Origin: Candidatus Polarisedimenticolaceae bacterium
Lineage (GTDB): Bacteria; Pseudomonadota; Gammaproteobacteria; Chromatiales; Chromatiaceae
Length of the DNA stretch: 64,000 bases
Assembly: GCA_021647945.1 (NCBI GenBank)
Contig: JAKITT010000004.1
Coordinates: 24,546-88,545, forward strand
Direction: 5' to 3'
Below are positions 35,272-46,276 of the stretch, in pieces (positions within the stretch are counted from its first letter, which is position 1; each line of letters opens with the position of its first letter). A program made the translations under genes and the position numbers. The notes below the pieces were generated by a model. It had not been told where the DNA came from and made no database searches. It saw only the letters and a program-made list of their open reading frames with translations.

Positions 35272-36812
35272 TGACGGTTGCACTCGACCAGCAGCAGGGC
35301 TGTTCACTACAGATGTTGCTGCATGGCATCGGTCAGGAGGCACTCCCTCACTGTTATGTGGCAGGGCTAACGCTAGATAGCCGCCAAGTGACGGCGGGTG
35401 ATCTGTTTGTCGCTACCTCAGGTGTCGCTGGGCATGGTCTCAATTTTATCGATGATGCACTGGCCCATGGTGCGGCAGCGGTTATCTGTGAAAGTGATCA
35501 AAATTGGCCTGAGTCACGGATTAAGAAACTGGCAGCAGAGATCACCACACCGCTGATTGTTGTTGCACAATTGAAGCAACAGGTGAGCCTGATTGCGGGG
35601 CGTTTCTACGCCCAGCCGAGTGAGAGCCTATCGCTCATTGGTGTGACAGGCACCAATGGAAAAAGCACTGTCTGCCAACTGCTGGCACAGGTGCTAGATG
35701 GTGAAAAATCGCGTTGTGCCGTTATTGGCACGTTGGGCAACGGCTTCCCTGGTGCATTGCAACCGAGTACGCATACCACGCCGGATCCCATCTCACTGCA
35801 ACGTCTGCTGGCGGAGTATCTTGCGGATGATGCAGCGACCGTAGTCATGGAAGTCTCATCACACGCCTTGAGTCAATGGCGGGCTGCCGCGCTACATTTT
35901 AATGCGGCCCTATTGACCAATTTGAGCCGTGACCACCTCGATTATCACCCCGATATGGCGGCCTATGCGGCGGCCAAACAGCGGCTGTTTGAGATGCCCA
36001 ATCTCGATTGTGCGCTGCTCAATTATGATGATGCCTTTGGTCGTGAGCTGATCAGCACGCTAAAGGGAGATCTGCCGGTGGTGCTCTACACCCTTGACCC
36101 TGCCGTGGTGCCTCCCGCAGACATTTCTGGTTGGGTGCGTGTTGATAGCATTGAGCAGAGTGTTGCCGGAATGCAGCTGCAAATTTCAACGCACCTGGGT
36201 GTGGTGGCGTTGACAAGTGCGCTACTGGGCCGATTTAACGCCGCCAATCTAGCGGCTGTACTGGCGCTGCTGTTGCAGCGTGGTTGGCGGCTGGAAAAGG
36301 CGGCAAAAGCGCTCTCCAAGGTGGCCACTATTCCGGGTCGGATGGAGCGCTATGGTGGTGGTCAGCAGCCATTGGTGGTGGTTGATTATGCACATACCCC
36401 CGATGCGCTGGAGCAGGCACTGCTAGCGTTGCGTCCACACTGTGATGGCCGGTTAATCTGCCTCTTTGGCTGCGGTGGTGATCGTGACCGAGGTAAGCGC
36501 TCACTGATGGGTGCGGTGGCCTCCCGCTTGAGTGATCAAATTATTCTGACGGATGACAATCCACGCAGTGAAGATGGCGCAGAGATCATTCGTGAAATCA
36601 GATCAGCGATCGCACCACAGCATCCTGTCATCGTCGAACGCAACCGTGCCAGTGCGATAAGCCAGGCGATAGCAATGGCTAGTGCAGGTGATCTTATTCT
36701 GGTGGCCGGAAAAGGGCATGAGACAAGCCAACAGATAGGTGATTTAACACTGCCATTTAGTGATCGAGAACAGGTCGCGAGTCTATTACAAGAGAGAGAG
36801 GCTGGCCGATGA
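35271..36812 (+). CDS. murE: MurE, UDP-MurNAc-tripeptide synthetase (meso-DAP adding)
   Basis: 513 aa. Adds meso-diaminopimelate to UDP-MurNAc-L-Ala-D-Glu in the cytoplasm. Mur-ligase P-loop VTGTNGKSTVCQL (about 124-136). The amino-acid specificity motif DNPR at 429-432 (in TDDNPRSEDG) selects meso-DAP, so the organism has DAP-type peptidoglycan. C-terminal domain follows with FGCGGDRDRGKR. Overlaps ftsI by 1 nt and murF by 4 nt (ATGA). Confidence 0.96.
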   Translation: MTVALDQQQGCSLQMLLHGIGQEALPHCYVAGLTLDSRQVTAGDLFVATSGVAGHGLNFIDDALAHGAAAVICESDQNWPESRIKKLAAEITTPLIVVAQLKQQVSLIAGRFYAQPSESLSLIGVTGTNGKSTVCQLLAQVLDGEKSRCAVIGTLGNGFPGALQPSTHTTPDPISLQRLLAEYLADDAATVVMEVSSHALSQWRAAALHFNAALLTNLSRDHLDYHPDMAAYAAAKQRLFEMPNLDCALLNYDDAFGRELISTLKGDLPVVLYTLDPAVVPPADISGWVRVDSIEQSVAGMQLQISTHLGVVALTSALLGRFNAANLAAVLALLLQRGWRLEKAAKALSKVATIPGRMERYGGGQQPLVVVDYAHTPDALEQALLALRPHCDGRLICLFGCGGDRDRGKRSLMGAVASRLSDQIILTDDNPRSEDGAEIIREIRSAIAPQHPVIVERNRASAISQAIAMASAGDLILVAGKGHETSQQIGDLTLPFSDREQVASLLQEREAGR

Positions 36813-38176
36813 ACCAATTGACCCTATCGATGGTTGCGAAAGCGATGGCGGCGAGCCACATCGGCGATGATGCCACCTTCTCCACCGTCTCTACCGATAG
36901 CCGTAGTCTGACCAAAGGTGCGCTCTTTATCGCACTGAGTGGCCCCAATTTTGATGGACATGACCACCTCAAAGAGGCGGAACAAAAGGGTGCTTGTGCG
37001 GTGATGGTGAGTCGAGAGGTTGATTGCGACCTGCCGCAAATTAAAGTTGAAGATACACGCATCGGTTTGGGACGACTGGCCAATATTTGGCGCAGAGAGT
37101 TCCCGGTATCACTGCTAGCGATAACCGGCAGTAATGGTAAGACCACCACAAAAGAGATGTTGGCCGCCATCCTGGGTCAAAAGGGCGATGTGCTGGCCAC
37201 GGAAGGTAATCTAAATAATGATGTCGGCCTGCCTATAAGCCTGTTACGCCTACAGAGTGAGCGGTTTGCTGTACTGGAGATGGGTGCTAACCACAGTGGT
37301 GAAATCGCCTGGTTGTGTGAAATTGCCCAGCCCTATGTGGCGGTCATCACCAATGCTGGACCTGCGCACCTGGAGGGGTTTAAGGATCTACAAGGGGTGG
37401 CAGAAGCGAAGGGTGAGATTCTCAGCGGACTCTCCAAAGATGGTATTGCTGTATTGAATGCCGATGATCCTCAGCTTGAATTGTGGTTAGCCCTGGCCGG
37501 GTCAAGACGTGTTGTTACCTTTGGTATCAAAAAGGGCGCAGATGTCTCAATCGATCCCAAAGCGATCACCACTCTCTGGGATCAGAGCAGTTTTAAGAGC
37601 AGCTGTCAGGTAAAGGCACTCGGCCAAGTTTTTGATATTGAGTTGCGGCTGGCCGGACAACACAATCTGATGAATGCCTTGGCGGCGATTGCTGCTGCAA
37701 TCTCTGTCGGTGCAACTTCCGGTGAGATCAAACGAGGTCTCGCCTCAATTGAGGTGGTCAAAGGTCGTCTACAGACGCTGACGGGCATCTCAGGCTGCCG
37801 GTTGATTGATGATAGTTACAACGCCAATCCCGCATCGGTACGCGCTGCGGTTGATGTGTTGGCGACTGCGCCGGGTAGAACCTGGCTGATTTTGGGCGAT
37901 CTGGCTGAGCTGGGTATCGATACCGAAGATGAGCTGCATGCGCTTGGTGAATATACCTCAGGCAAGGGCATTGAACGCTTCTGGAGTGTGGGTCAAACCA
38001 GCAAGTTTGCTACCGACTACTTTGCCGGTGAGGGGCAACATTTTGAGCAGCAAGCAGATTTGATTGAGACACTGAAGAGTGAACTCACCGCAGATGATAC
38101 CGTACTGATCAAGGGGTCACGCAGTGCCGCAATGGAGCGTGTGGTTGATGCACTAGCGGCGGAGGATAGAGACTGA
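36809..38176 (+). CDS. murF: MurF, UDP-MurNAc-pentapeptide synthetase
   Basis: 455 aa. Adds D-Ala-D-Ala to the UDP-MurNAc tripeptide, completing the cytoplasmic precursor; the dipeptide is made by Ddl encoded later in the cluster. N-terminal substrate domain with [19 protein letters not shown]-loop [37 protein letters not shown], and the C-terminal [10 protein letters not shown]. Start overlaps murE by 4 nt; mraY follows with 1 nt between stop and start. Confidence 0.96.
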   Translation: MNQLTLSMVAKAMAASHIGDDATFSTVSTDSRSLTKGALFIALSGPNFDGHDHLKEAEQKGACAVMVSREVDCDLPQIKVEDTRIGLGRLANIWRREFPVSLLAITGSNGKTTTKEMLAAILGQKGDVLATEGNLNNDVGLPISLLRLQSERFAVLEMGANHSGEIAWLCEIAQPYVAVITNAGPAHLEGFKDLQGVAEAKGEILSGLSKDGIAVLNADDPQLELWLALAGSRRVVTFGIKKGADVSIDPKAITTLWDQSSFKSSCQVKALGQVFDIELRLAGQHNLMNALAAIAAAISVGATSGEIKRGLASIEVVKGRLQTLTGISGCRLIDDSYNANPASVRAAVDVLATAPGRTWLILGDLAELGIDTEDELHALGEYTSGKGIERFWSVGQTSKFATDYFAGEGQHFEQQADLIETLKSELTADDTVLIKGSRSAAMERVVDALAAEDRD

Positions 38177-38177
38177 C

Positions 38178-39260
38178 ATGCTGCTCTATCTCGCCGAATA
38201 TCTGACCCAGTTTGATAGCTCGTTTGCGCTATTTCAGTATCTCACCATGCGCACTATTCTCGGTGTGCTCACGGCCCTGCTGATCTCGTTTATTGTCGGG
38301 CCAATAATGATTCGTCGGCTCAGCTTTCACCAGATTGGCCAATCTATCCGTGATGATGGGCCAAAGAGCCATCATGTCAAAGCGGGAACCCCCACCATGG
38401 GCGGGGCGTTGATCTTGGTGGCCGTCACTGTCAGTACCCTACTTTGGGCTGATCTGAACAACCGTTATATCTGGATCGTGCTGTTAGTGACGCTAGGGTT
38501 TGGTGTCATTGGTTGGGTTGATGACTATAAAAAATTGGTCGAAGGCGACTCAAAAGGCCTGATTGCACGCTGGAAATATCTCTGGCAATCGGTGATTGGT
38601 GGTATCGCCGCAGTGACGCTCTATCTCACCGCGACTTCCCCAGCAGAGACGCACCTGCTGATCCCCTACCTGAAAGACGTTTCGATCAACATGGGGCTGC
38701 TATTTATCCCCTTCGTCTACTTGGTCATAGTCGGCTCAAGCAATGCGGTCAACCTGACCGATGGTCTGGATGGTTTGGCCATCTTGCCAACGGTCCTGGT
38801 GGCCGGTGCACTGGGACTCTTTGCCTACCTCTCTGGCCATGTGGTTTTCTCTGAATATCTGAAAATCCCCTATCTGCCTGGGGTGGGTGAGTTGATGGTT
38901 TTCTGTGCTGCACTGGTTGGTGCGGGCCTCGGCTTTCTCTGGTTCAACGCCTATCCAGCGCAAGTTTTTATGGGCGATGTTGGGGCTTTGGCCATCGGTG
39001 CTGCATTGGGTATTGTGGCTGTCTGTGTGCGCCAAGAGCTGGTGTTGCTGATTATGGGCGGCATCTTTGTTATGGAGACGATCTCAGTCATCCTGCAAGT
39101 GGCCTCATTCAAACTGACCGGAAGACGAATCTTCAGAATGGCACCGCTGCACCACCACTTTGAGTTGATAGGGTGGCCTGAACCACGGGTCATTGTTCGT
39201 TTCTGGATCATCACCGTAATACTCGTGTTGGTCGGTTTAGCGAGCCTTAAAATCCGATGA
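38178..39260 (+). CDS. mraY: MraY, phospho-MurNAc-pentapeptide translocase
   Basis: 360 aa integral membrane enzyme with about ten helices. Transfers phospho-MurNAc-pentapeptide to undecaprenyl phosphate, forming lipid I. Catalytic-loop motifs: [10 protein letters not shown] with the Asp pair, [31 protein letters not shown] and the cytoplasmic loop [15 protein letters not shown] with the His cluster. Length equals that of E. coli MraY. Stop overlaps the murD start by 4 nt. Confidence 0.97.
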   Translation: MLLYLAEYLTQFDSSFALFQYLTMRTILGVLTALLISFIVGPIMIRRLSFHQIGQSIRDDGPKSHHVKAGTPTMGGALILVAVTVSTLLWADLNNRYIWIVLLVTLGFGVIGWVDDYKKLVEGDSKGLIARWKYLWQSVIGGIAAVTLYLTATSPAETHLLIPYLKDVSINMGLLFIPFVYLVIVGSSNAVNLTDGLDGLAILPTVLVAGALGLFAYLSGHVVFSEYLKIPYLPGVGELMVFCAALVGAGLGFLWFNAYPAQVFMGDVGALAIGAALGIVAVCVRQELVLLIMGGIFVMETISVILQVASFKLTGRRIFRMAPLHHHFELIGWPEPRVIVRFWIITVILVLVGLASLKIR

Positions 39261-40639
39261 ATGTTCACGATACACATGGAATGGTTGAGATGGAAAAGTC
39301 GCATGATGAGTGCAAACGGCTGGTTGTTGGTTTGGGGAAAACCGGCCTGTCGTGTGTCCGTTTTTTGAGCCAAAATGGCAAAACTGTCGCTGTTACTGAT
39401 AGCCGTGATGTGCCTCCCGCATTGGCAGAACTGAATAGTGAGCTGCCCGATGTGGCTGTTTTTGTCGGTGGCTTTCGTGCTGAAATATTTGCCGCCGCCG
39501 ATCAGTTGATTGTGAGTCCCGGTGTCTCATTAAGAGAGCCGCTGTTACAGCAGGCAGCTGGGCGCAATGCTGAGATTATTGGTGATATTGAACTCTTTGC
39601 CCGCGAGGCGGCGGCCCCGATCATTGTCATTACTGGTTCAAATGGCAAAAGCACCGTGACCACACTGCTGGGTGTGATGGTAAAACATGCCGGCATCAAT
39701 GTTGCCATGGGGGGCAATTTGGGTGAGCCAGCACTCAACTTGCTGGACGACAAGGTTGAACTCTATCTGTTAGAGCTATCAAGCTTCCAGCTGGAGACCA
39801 CTGAGAGCCTCTATGCAGTGGCTGCGGTGGTGCTCAATATCTCCCCCGACCACCTTGATCGTTATGACAGCATTGAAGAGTACGCAGCGACCAAATCTAA
39901 GATCTATCGTGGTGCTGAAATTGGTGTCATCAACCGTGATGATCCGATGGTCTGCGCAATGATGGGTGAGGCGACCAATGAGGTTGGTTTTACACTACAG
40001 GAGCCATCAGGGAGTGATTTTGGTCTGCGCCAGGATGAGCGTGGCCTCTGGTTTTGCAAGGGTGAAGAGCGCTTGATGCTGACTGCTGAGATGCGGCAGT
40101 CTGGTTCACACAACCATGCCAATGCCCTGGCTGCATTGGCACTCGGTGAGGCGATTGGCTTGCCGATGGCTGGCATGTTAGAGGTGTTGCGTCACTTTGC
40201 AGGTCTGCCACATCGTACTCAATTCATCACCAAACGACGGGATGTTGATTGGTACGACGACTCCAAAGGAACCAATACTGGCGCTACAATTTCAGCGCTA
40301 AAAGGGTTGGCGTTGGATGATGGCAGCCGAACCGTTTTGATTGCCGGAGGGGTGGCAAAAGGTGCAGATTTCAGACTGCTCCGTCCAGTGGTGGCCGCTA
40401 CAACAAAAGCAGTGGTACTCATTGGTGAGGCGACAGAGCAGCTGGAAGAGACCCTCTCAGGCTGTGCGCCATTGCATCGGGCTGCAACCATGGATGAAGC
40501 GGTCAAGATGGCAGCTGAGCTGGCTGCGCCGGGTGATCGTGTTCTGCTCTCTCCCGCTTGTGCCAGCTTTGATATGTTTGACAACTACCAGCAGCGTGGT
40601 GAGATTTTTATCGCCGCAGTAGATCGGTTGGGGCCGTGA
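39257..40639 (+). CDS. murD: MurD, UDP-MurNAc-L-Ala:D-Glu ligase
   Basis: 460 aa. Adds D-glutamate to UDP-MurNAc-L-alanine. N-terminal Rossmann-type domain ([13 protein letters not shown], then TDSRDVPP), P-loop [15 protein letters not shown] (about 130-144), [19 protein letters not shown], and the C-terminal [11 protein letters not shown] and [19 protein letters not shown], the latter a MurD signature. About ten residues before MVEMEKS may be a leader; ATG 39257 is kept because it overlaps the mraY stop (ATGA). Confidence 0.96.
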   Translation: MNVHDTHGMVEMEKSHDECKRLVVGLGKTGLSCVRFLSQNGKTVAVTDSRDVPPALAELNSELPDVAVFVGGFRAEIFAAADQLIVSPGVSLREPLLQQAAGRNAEIIGDIELFAREAAAPIIVITGSNGKSTVTTLLGVMVKHAGINVAMGGNLGEPALNLLDDKVELYLLELSSFQLETTESLYAVAAVVLNISPDHLDRYDSIEEYAATKSKIYRGAEIGVINRDDPMVCAMMGEATNEVGFTLQEPSGSDFGLRQDERGLWFCKGEERLMLTAEMRQSGSHNHANALAALALGEAIGLPMAGMLEVLRHFAGLPHRTQFITKRRDVDWYDDSKGTNTGATISALKGLALDDGSRTVLIAGGVAKGADFRLLRPVVAATTKAVVLIGEATEQLEETLSGCAPLHRAATMDEAVKMAAELAAPGDRVLLSPACASFDMFDNYQQRGEIFIAAVDRLGP

Positions 40640-41814
40640 GCGCTTACAGCCAAGCCAGCTTGCCAGGAGGCGCAGATCTGCGTCTGCCAAAGCTCGATTA
40701 TCTTCTGCTGACAGCAGCGATTGCACTGCTCTGTTTCGGCTTGATTATGGTGGCATCGGCCTCAATGTCGATTGCCGATAGAAATACCGGTGCGCCATTT
40801 CACTATGTCATTCGGCATCTGATTGCGCTCGGTTTAGCATTGGTTTTGAGTCTGCTGATGTTTAAGATTTCAATGAAGCAGTGGGAGAGGTCGAGCACCA
40901 TTCTCTACTTTGTTGGCCTGTTGATGTTGGCTGTGGTGTTGATCCCGGGGGTTGGCACCACGGTGAATGGTGCGACACGTTGGATCAGAATTGGTGGTTT
41001 CAGTCTACAGACATCGGAGTTTATGAAGCTGTTCCTGGTGATCTATATGGCGGGTTATGTGGTGCGGCGTCAGGAGGAGCTCTCCTATCAGTTGAAGGGG
41101 TTTATTAAACCTCTGATTCTGCTGCTGCTAGCGGTCTTTTTCATTATGGAGCAGCCCGATTTTGGTACTACAGCAGTATTGATCAGTGTTGCTATGGGCA
41201 TGCTTTTTCTTGGTGGTGTGCCGCTGCATCAGTATGCAGGTTTGTTGGGGCTGGTGGGTGCCATGTTAACGGCCTTTGTGATGAGTTCAGCGTATCGGAT
41301 GGAGCGGCTAGAGGTCTTCTTCTCCAGCCCCTGGGCCGATCCCTTTGGCAGTGGATATCAGCTGATTCAGGCATTGATCGCCTTCGGTCAGGGTGAATGG
41401 TTTGGTGTAGGTCTTGGCAATGGGATCATGAAACAGTACTACCTGCCAGAAGCGCATACCGACTTTTTAATGGCGGTGATTGGTGAGGAGTTTGGCCTGG
41501 TTGGGACGGTAGTAGTGATTGTGCTGTTCGTATTGATCGTCTGGCGCGCCTTCAGGATTGGTGCATTAGCCGAACGATTTGGTGAACGCTTTAGCGCCTT
41601 TGTTGCCTATGGATTCGGCTTGTGGATTGGCATGCAGGCCTTTATCAATATCGGTGTAAACATTGGTTTGCTACCGACAAAAGGTTTGACTCTGCCGCTG
41701 ATGAGTTATGGCGGAAATAGCATCATCGTTGCTTGTCTTGCCATCACGCTGCTGCTGCGTATCGACTACGAACTGCGCTCCGGCAAGAGGGGGGCGGAAT
41801 GGGACAAAGAGTGA
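40636..41814 (+). CDS. ftsW: FtsW, septal peptidoglycan glycosyltransferase (SEDS)
   Basis: 392 aa, GTG start overlapping the murD stop by 4 nt. SEDS-family membrane protein with ten predicted helices; polymerises lipid II at the septum with FtsI. Signatures: GATRWIRIGGFSLQTSEFMKL, EQPDFGTT, the catalytic-loop Asp in SSPWADPFGSGYQLIQALIA, LPEAHTDFLMAVIGEEFG, and GLLPTKGLTLPLMSYGGNS (with the added 'LPLMSYG' typical of FtsW). Its end overlaps murG by 16 nt. Confidence 0.95.
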   Translation: MSAYSQASLPGGADLRLPKLDYLLLTAAIALLCFGLIMVASASMSIADRNTGAPFHYVIRHLIALGLALVLSLLMFKISMKQWERSSTILYFVGLLMLAVVLIPGVGTTVNGATRWIRIGGFSLQTSEFMKLFLVIYMAGYVVRRQEELSYQLKGFIKPLILLLLAVFFIMEQPDFGTTAVLISVAMGMLFLGGVPLHQYAGLLGLVGAMLTAFVMSSAYRMERLEVFFSSPWADPFGSGYQLIQALIAFGQGEWFGVGLGNGIMKQYYLPEAHTDFLMAVIGEEFGLVGTVVVIVLFVLIVWRAFRIGALAERFGERFSAFVAYGFGLWIGMQAFINIGVNIGLLPTKGLTLPLMSYGGNSIIVACLAITLLLRIDYELRSGKRGAEWDKE

Positions 41815-42878
41815 TGGTGATGGCAGGTGGCACTGGTGGCCATGTCTTTCCAGCACTGGCTGTAGCGGAGTGGCTGCGTGAGCAGGGTGCTGATCTGGTT
41901 TGGTTGGGCACACGGGATAGCTTTGAGTCTCGTGTGGTGCCTGAACGGGGTTTCAAGATGGAGTGGATTGATATCAAAGGGGTGCGTGGCAGTGGTCTGT
42001 TACGGCGTTTGATGGCGCCATTTCAACTGTTGCTTGCGCTCTTTCAGGCGATGCAAGTGATCCGCCGGGTACGGCCCACTGTGGTATTGGGCATGGGAGG
42101 TTTTGTCTCCGGGCCGGGTGGATTGATGGCCTGTCTTATGGGCATCCCATTGGTGATTCAAGAGCAGAACCGTATCCCCGGTCTGACTAATCGTCTGCTC
42201 TCCCGTATTGCTCATCGTGTCTTTGAGGCCTTCCCCGGTAGCTTCGATTCGGTTGAGGCCGAAGCGTGCGGTAATCCCGTGCGACGTGAGATTGAGCGGG
42301 TGGCACCACCACAGCAGCGCTTTATTGGACGCGAGGCACCCATGCGGCTACTCATCATCGGTGGTTCATTGGGTGCGCAGGCCCTCAATGAGACGGTACC
42401 TGCTGCGCTGGCATTGCTGCCAGGGTCGATGCCGCTTGCGGTACGTCACCAGTGTGGTGCGTCACATCTAGAGGCGACAGAAGCGAGCTATCGTGTGGCC
42501 GGTGTGCAGGCTGAGATCCACTGTTTTGAAGAGGATATGGCCGAGGCTTACGGCTGGGCTGATCTGGTGATCTGTCGGGCAGGGGCGCTCACCGTATCAG
42601 AGCTGGCAGCGGTGGGCCTAGCAGCGGTGATGGTGCCCTATCCCCATGCGGTGGATGACCACCAGACACTCAATGCCCACTTCCTGGTTGATGCAGGCGC
42701 AGCACTGCTGCTGCCGCAGAGTGAGATGGATGCCCACTCATTAAGTGCGAAGTTAAAAATGCTATTTGATCAACCCGACCAGCTACGTGAGATGTCGGTG
42801 ATCGCTCGCTCCTTAGCGCAACCTGCGGCTGCTGCCTCGGTTGGCAAAGCCTGTCTACAAGTGGGGATAGAGAGATGA
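41799..42878 (+). CDS. murG: MurG, lipid II-forming GlcNAc transferase
   Basis: 359 aa from ATG 41799, chosen because it precedes the conserved first strand [16 protein letters not shown] and has a G-rich ribosome binding site; an open frame from 41733 lies inside ftsW. Membrane-associated GT-B enzyme that adds GlcNAc to lipid I. Motifs: [48 protein letters not shown] and [17 protein letters not shown]. Stop overlaps murC by 4 nt (ATGA). Confidence 0.96.
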   Translation: MGQRVMVMAGGTGGHVFPALAVAEWLREQGADLVWLGTRDSFESRVVPERGFKMEWIDIKGVRGSGLLRRLMAPFQLLLALFQAMQVIRRVRPTVVLGMGGFVSGPGGLMACLMGIPLVIQEQNRIPGLTNRLLSRIAHRVFEAFPGSFDSVEAEACGNPVRREIERVAPPQQRFIGREAPMRLLIIGGSLGAQALNETVPAALALLPGSMPLAVRHQCGASHLEATEASYRVAGVQAEIHCFEEDMAEAYGWADLVICRAGALTVSELAAVGLAAVMVPYPHAVDDHQTLNAHFLVDAGAALLLPQSEMDAHSLSAKLKMLFDQPDQLREMSVIARSLAQPAAAASVGKACLQVGIER

Positions 42879-44311
42879 GCAAGATCCAGCGTCATCGCCA
42901 CGCCGCCAGCAGTATGGGCCGTATGCGTAAGATCCACTTTGTTGGTATTGGTGGGGCGGGCATGAGTGGCATCGCCGAAGTGGTCGCCAACATGGGCTAT
43001 GAGGTTTCGGGCTCTGACCTAAAAGAGAGTCGTGTCACTCAGCGCTTGGCGCGCCTCGGTGTGGTGATCCATATTGGCCATCATGAAGAGAGTGTAGCTG
43101 GCGTGGATGCGGTGGTGATCTCCAGTGCGGTAAATGACAGCAATCCAGAGGTGGCGGCGGCTCGGGCGTTACGCATCCCAGTGGTACCCAGGGCTGAGAT
43201 GCTGGCTGAACTGATGCGTTTTCATTACGGCATTGCCGTTGCTGGCACCCATGGAAAGACCACCACCACCAGCCTGATTGCCAGTATCTTGGCTGAAGGT
43301 GAGCTTGATCCCACCTTTGTTATTGGTGGCCTGCTGAACAGTGCCGGGGCCAATGCGCGTCTTGGCAGTAGTAAATATCTGGTGGCTGAAGCAGATGAGA
43401 GTGATGCCTCATTTCTCTATCTCCAGCCGATGTTGGCGGTGGTGACCAACATCGATGCAGACCATATGGCCACCTATGGCGGCGATTTTGACCGCTTGAA
43501 AAACACCTTTGTTGAGTTCCTGCACCATCTGCCCTTTTACGGTCTGGCGGTGCTCTGTATTGATGATGAAAATATTCGCAGCCTGCTGCCTGAATTGACG
43601 CGCCCTGTGGTGAGTTATGGTTTGAGTGAAGGCGCTGATCTGCAAGCGACTGATCTGAGCCAGGAGGGGGTGAAGAGCAGTTATACCCTGCGTCAAGAAG
43701 GGTTTGATGACCTGCGGATCACCCTCAATATGCCGGGGCAGCACAATGTACTCAACTCACTGGCAGCGATTGCCGTGGCACGTGAACTGTCGGTTGAGGA
43801 TGAGGTGATTCAACGTGCGCTGGAGAACTTTCAAGGCATTGGCCGTCGCTTCCAGGTGACCGAGAAGTGTCTGACCGATGTGGGTGAAGTGATGCTGGTG
43901 GATGACTATGCCCACCACCCAAAAGAGCTGGTGGCAACGCTTGAGGCGGTACGATCTGGTTGGCCAGAGCGGCGCTTGGTGTTGGTTTTTCAGCCACACC
44001 GCTATAGCCGCACCCAAGAGCAGTTTGAGGATTTTGTGCAGGTTCTCTCCAGTGTTGATCTGCTGGTGTTGAGTGAGGTGTTTGCCGCCGGTGAGGAGCC
44101 TATTCCAGGGGCGGATGGTCGTGCGTTGTGCGGTGCCATCCGGACAAGAGGTCAGGTTAACCCGGTCTTTGTAGAGCCGATAACAGATCTTCCTGATCTG
44201 CTGAAGGGGCTGATTCAAGCCAATGATGTGGTGGTGCTATGTGGTGCAGGCAGTATCGGTGCAGTGGCGGCCACGCTACCCGAATTACTGAGTGTTGAGG
44301 TGAAGGCATGA
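42875..44311 (+). CDS. murC: MurC, UDP-MurNAc:L-Ala ligase
   Basis: 478 aa. First amino-acid-adding Mur ligase; attaches L-alanine to UDP-MurNAc. Motifs: [17 protein letters not shown] (UDP binding), [15 protein letters not shown]-loop [16 protein letters not shown] (about 124-139), [17 protein letters not shown] and [10 protein letters not shown] (C-terminal). The first ~15 residues are an ordinary basic extension. Start overlaps the murG stop by 4 nt. Its stop overlaps the start of a small ORF, not murB directly. Confidence 0.96.
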   Translation: MSKIQRHRHAASSMGRMRKIHFVGIGGAGMSGIAEVVANMGYEVSGSDLKESRVTQRLARLGVVIHIGHHEESVAGVDAVVISSAVNDSNPEVAAARALRIPVVPRAEMLAELMRFHYGIAVAGTHGKTTTTSLIASILAEGELDPTFVIGGLLNSAGANARLGSSKYLVAEADESDASFLYLQPMLAVVTNIDADHMATYGGDFDRLKNTFVEFLHHLPFYGLAVLCIDDENIRSLLPELTRPVVSYGLSEGADLQATDLSQEGVKSSYTLRQEGFDDLRITLNMPGQHNVLNSLAAIAVARELSVEDEVIQRALENFQGIGRRFQVTEKCLTDVGEVMLVDDYAHHPKELVATLEAVRSGWPERRLVLVFQPHRYSRTQEQFEDFVQVLSSVDLLVLSEVFAAGEEPIPGADGRALCGAIRTRGQVNPVFVEPITDLPDLLKGLIQANDVVVLCGAGSIGAVAATLPELLSVEVKA

Positions 44312-44472
44312 ATAAGCGGCTGCAAGGGATTCATCTTCACATGGGGTGTGGCGAGCCACTCGATAAAGAGCCGCGTAAAGATCAACGGCATAAGGTGAAT
44401 GAGCAATCGGATGGGGTGTCGATTGCCCGGCCTGTTGTGGTTAAAAAGAGTCCATTGAAGGCCTGCCCATGA
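44308..44472 (+). CDS. 54-aa small protein between murC and murB, unrecognised
   Basis: ATG 44308 overlaps the murC stop by 4 nt (ATGA), with GAGG 7 nt upstream (44297-44300). The frame ends at TGA 44470-44472, which overlaps the murB ATG by 4 nt (ATGA). Both junctions have the same coupling as the rest of the cluster. Protein: [20 protein letters not shown], then a basic hydrophilic middle ([15 protein letters not shown]), then [18 protein letters not shown]. No signal peptide, membrane helix or known domain; two Cys (residues 14 and 53). A soluble, basic, perhaps disordered protein is likely. It could alternatively serve only to couple translation from murC to murB. Function unknown. Confidence 0.6.
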   Translation: MNKRLQGIHLHMGCGEPLDKEPRKDQRHKVNEQSDGVSIARPVVVKKSPLKACP

Positions 44473-45365
44473 TGACGGCCAGCGAGATCAAATTGCGTGG
44501 TGTGATGCGTTTTGATGAACCGCTGTCACGCCATACCACGTGGCGGGTAGGCGGCCCGGCGAGTGTCTTTTATCAGCCCGCAGATAGCGCAGATTTGATC
44601 ACATTTTTGCAGCAGTTAACGAGTGATGAACCACTGCTTTGGTTGGGGTTGGGCAGCAATCTACTGGTGCGGGATGGCGGGTTTCCTGGCACTGTGATTG
44701 CCACACAAGGCAGCTTGATGGCGATGGCGCTCACGGGCGATGAGACGTTGCGTGTTGAGGCGGGTGTGCCCTCTGCACAGGTGGCCCGGTTTGCTACGCG
44801 CAATGCACTGAGTGGGGTCGAATTTTTGGCCGGTATTCCCGGCACCTTAGGTGGTGCGCTAGCGATGAATGCGGGTGCCTTCGGCACGGAGATCTGGCAA
44901 CGGGTGGAGTGGGTTGAGACGGTTGATCGTTTTGGTCAACTGCACAAACGACAAAAGAGTGAATTCAAGATTGGTTATCGTGAGGTGCAGGGTGTGGAGA
45001 ATGAGTGGTTTTTGGCCGCGCATCTACAACTTACGCCGGGTGATTCAACAGAGACGGTGGCGCATATCCGTCAGCTGTTGGAGCGACGCGCTGCCACACA
45101 ACCTACTCGCCAGCCCAGTTGTGGTTCGGTGTTTCGTAATCCTGAGGGGGATTATGCCGCCCGTTTGATTGAGGCGGCAGGTCTTAAAGGCTCTCAGCGG
45201 GGTGGTGCACAAGTCTCGGAAAAACATGCCAACTTCATCATCAACACCGGGAGTGCGACAGCGGCTGATATTGAGGCATTGATTGCGCAGGTACAGGATG
45301 AGGTGGAGCGGTGTAGTGGTATTCGACTACAGACAGAAGTTCATCGTGTTGGAGTGACCGGGTGA
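44469..45365 (+). CDS. murB: MurB, UDP-N-acetylenolpyruvoylglucosamine reductase
   Basis: 298 aa, type II MurB (short form). FAD- and NADPH-dependent reduction of enolpyruvyl-UDP-GlcNAc to UDP-MurNAc. Motifs: HTTWRVGGPA, LWLGLGSNLLVRDGGFPG (FAD), VEFLAGIPGTLGGALAMNAGAFG, GYREV, PSCGSVFRNPEGDYAARLIEAAGLKG with the catalytic Ser, and VSEKHANFIIN. GAAGG 7 nt upstream of ATG 44469. Overlaps the small ORF upstream and ddl downstream by 4 nt each. Confidence 0.95.
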   Translation: MMTASEIKLRGVMRFDEPLSRHTTWRVGGPASVFYQPADSADLITFLQQLTSDEPLLWLGLGSNLLVRDGGFPGTVIATQGSLMAMALTGDETLRVEAGVPSAQVARFATRNALSGVEFLAGIPGTLGGALAMNAGAFGTEIWQRVEWVETVDRFGQLHKRQKSEFKIGYREVQGVENEWFLAAHLQLTPGDSTETVAHIRQLLERRAATQPTRQPSCGSVFRNPEGDYAARLIEAAGLKGSQRGGAQVSEKHANFIINTGSATAADIEALIAQVQDEVERCSGIRLQTEVHRVGVTG

Positions 45366-46276
45366 TGGCCAATTTTGGCAAAGTGGCGGTGTTGATGGGC
45401 GGTGACTCAGCAGAGAGAGTGATCTCGTTGCAGAGTGGTAGCGCCGTGCTCGACGCGTTGCAACGCCAAGGCATCAACGCACACAAAGTTGATGCGGGCC
45501 GCGACCTGCTACAGCAGCTTGAGCAGGGTGGTTTTGATCGTGCTTTTATCATGCTGCATGGCCGAGGAGGTGAAGATGGTGTGGTGCAAGGGGCGCTAGA
45601 GCAGATAGGCATGCCCTACACCGGCAGTGGCGTGTTGGGCTCATCACTCGGCATGGATAAAGTGCGCTGCAAGCTGCTGTGGTCAGGTTGTCAGCTGCCA
45701 ACCCCGGCGTTTGTGGTGATGCAGAGTGAGGCCGATGTGGCACTGGCCGACAGGTTGGGTTATCCGCAGATGATAAAACCGGCGCATGAGGGGTCAAGCA
45801 TCGGTATGAGCCGGGTGACTCAGCGCGATGAGTTGAATAGCGCATGGCAAGTGGCCAGTCAGTATGACGGTTCGGTGTTGGCCGAGTCCTATGTGGATGG
45901 CCCTGAGTACACCATTGCCATCTTGGCTGGTGAGGCGTTACCCGTCATTCGGCTTGAGACCCCCAACGCCTTTTATGACTACGAAGCGAAATACCAGTCA
46001 GAGAAGACCCAATACCACTGCCCGTGTGGACTGAGTTGTGATGAGGAGTTGGCGCTACAGCAGTTAGCACTACAAGCATTTGAAAAGGTCGGAGCGAGTG
46101 GCTGGGGCCGGGTTGATCTGATGCTGGATGGTGAGGGTCAACCTTGGTTGATCGAGGTGAACACAGTGCCAGGAATGACCGACCACTCTCTGGTACCGAT
46201 GGCAGCTAAAGCGGCTGGCATTAGCTTTGACCGGTTGGTGTGGCATATTTTGGCCACCAGCTTGGAGGCGGATTAG
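45362..46276 (+). CDS. ddl: Ddl, D-alanine--D-alanine ligase (DdlB-type)
   Basis: 304 aa. Makes the D-Ala-D-Ala dipeptide used by MurF. ATP-grasp enzyme: VAVLMGGDSAERVISLQSG at the N-terminus, IMLHGRGGEDGVVQGALE, PAHEGSSIGMSRV (the flexible loop), and WLIEVNTVPGMTDHS for metal binding. GTG 45362 overlaps the murB stop by 4 nt; ATG 45365 is an alternative. ftsQ follows with no gap. Confidence 0.95.
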   Translation: MMANFGKVAVLMGGDSAERVISLQSGSAVLDALQRQGINAHKVDAGRDLLQQLEQGGFDRAFIMLHGRGGEDGVVQGALEQIGMPYTGSGVLGSSLGMDKVRCKLLWSGCQLPTPAFVVMQSEADVALADRLGYPQMIKPAHEGSSIGMSRVTQRDELNSAWQVASQYDGSVLAESYVDGPEYTIAILAGEALPVIRLETPNAFYDYEAKYQSEKTQYHCPCGLSCDEELALQQLALQAFEKVGASGWGRVDLMLDGEGQPWLIEVNTVPGMTDHSLVPMAAKAAGISFDRLVWHILATSLEAD

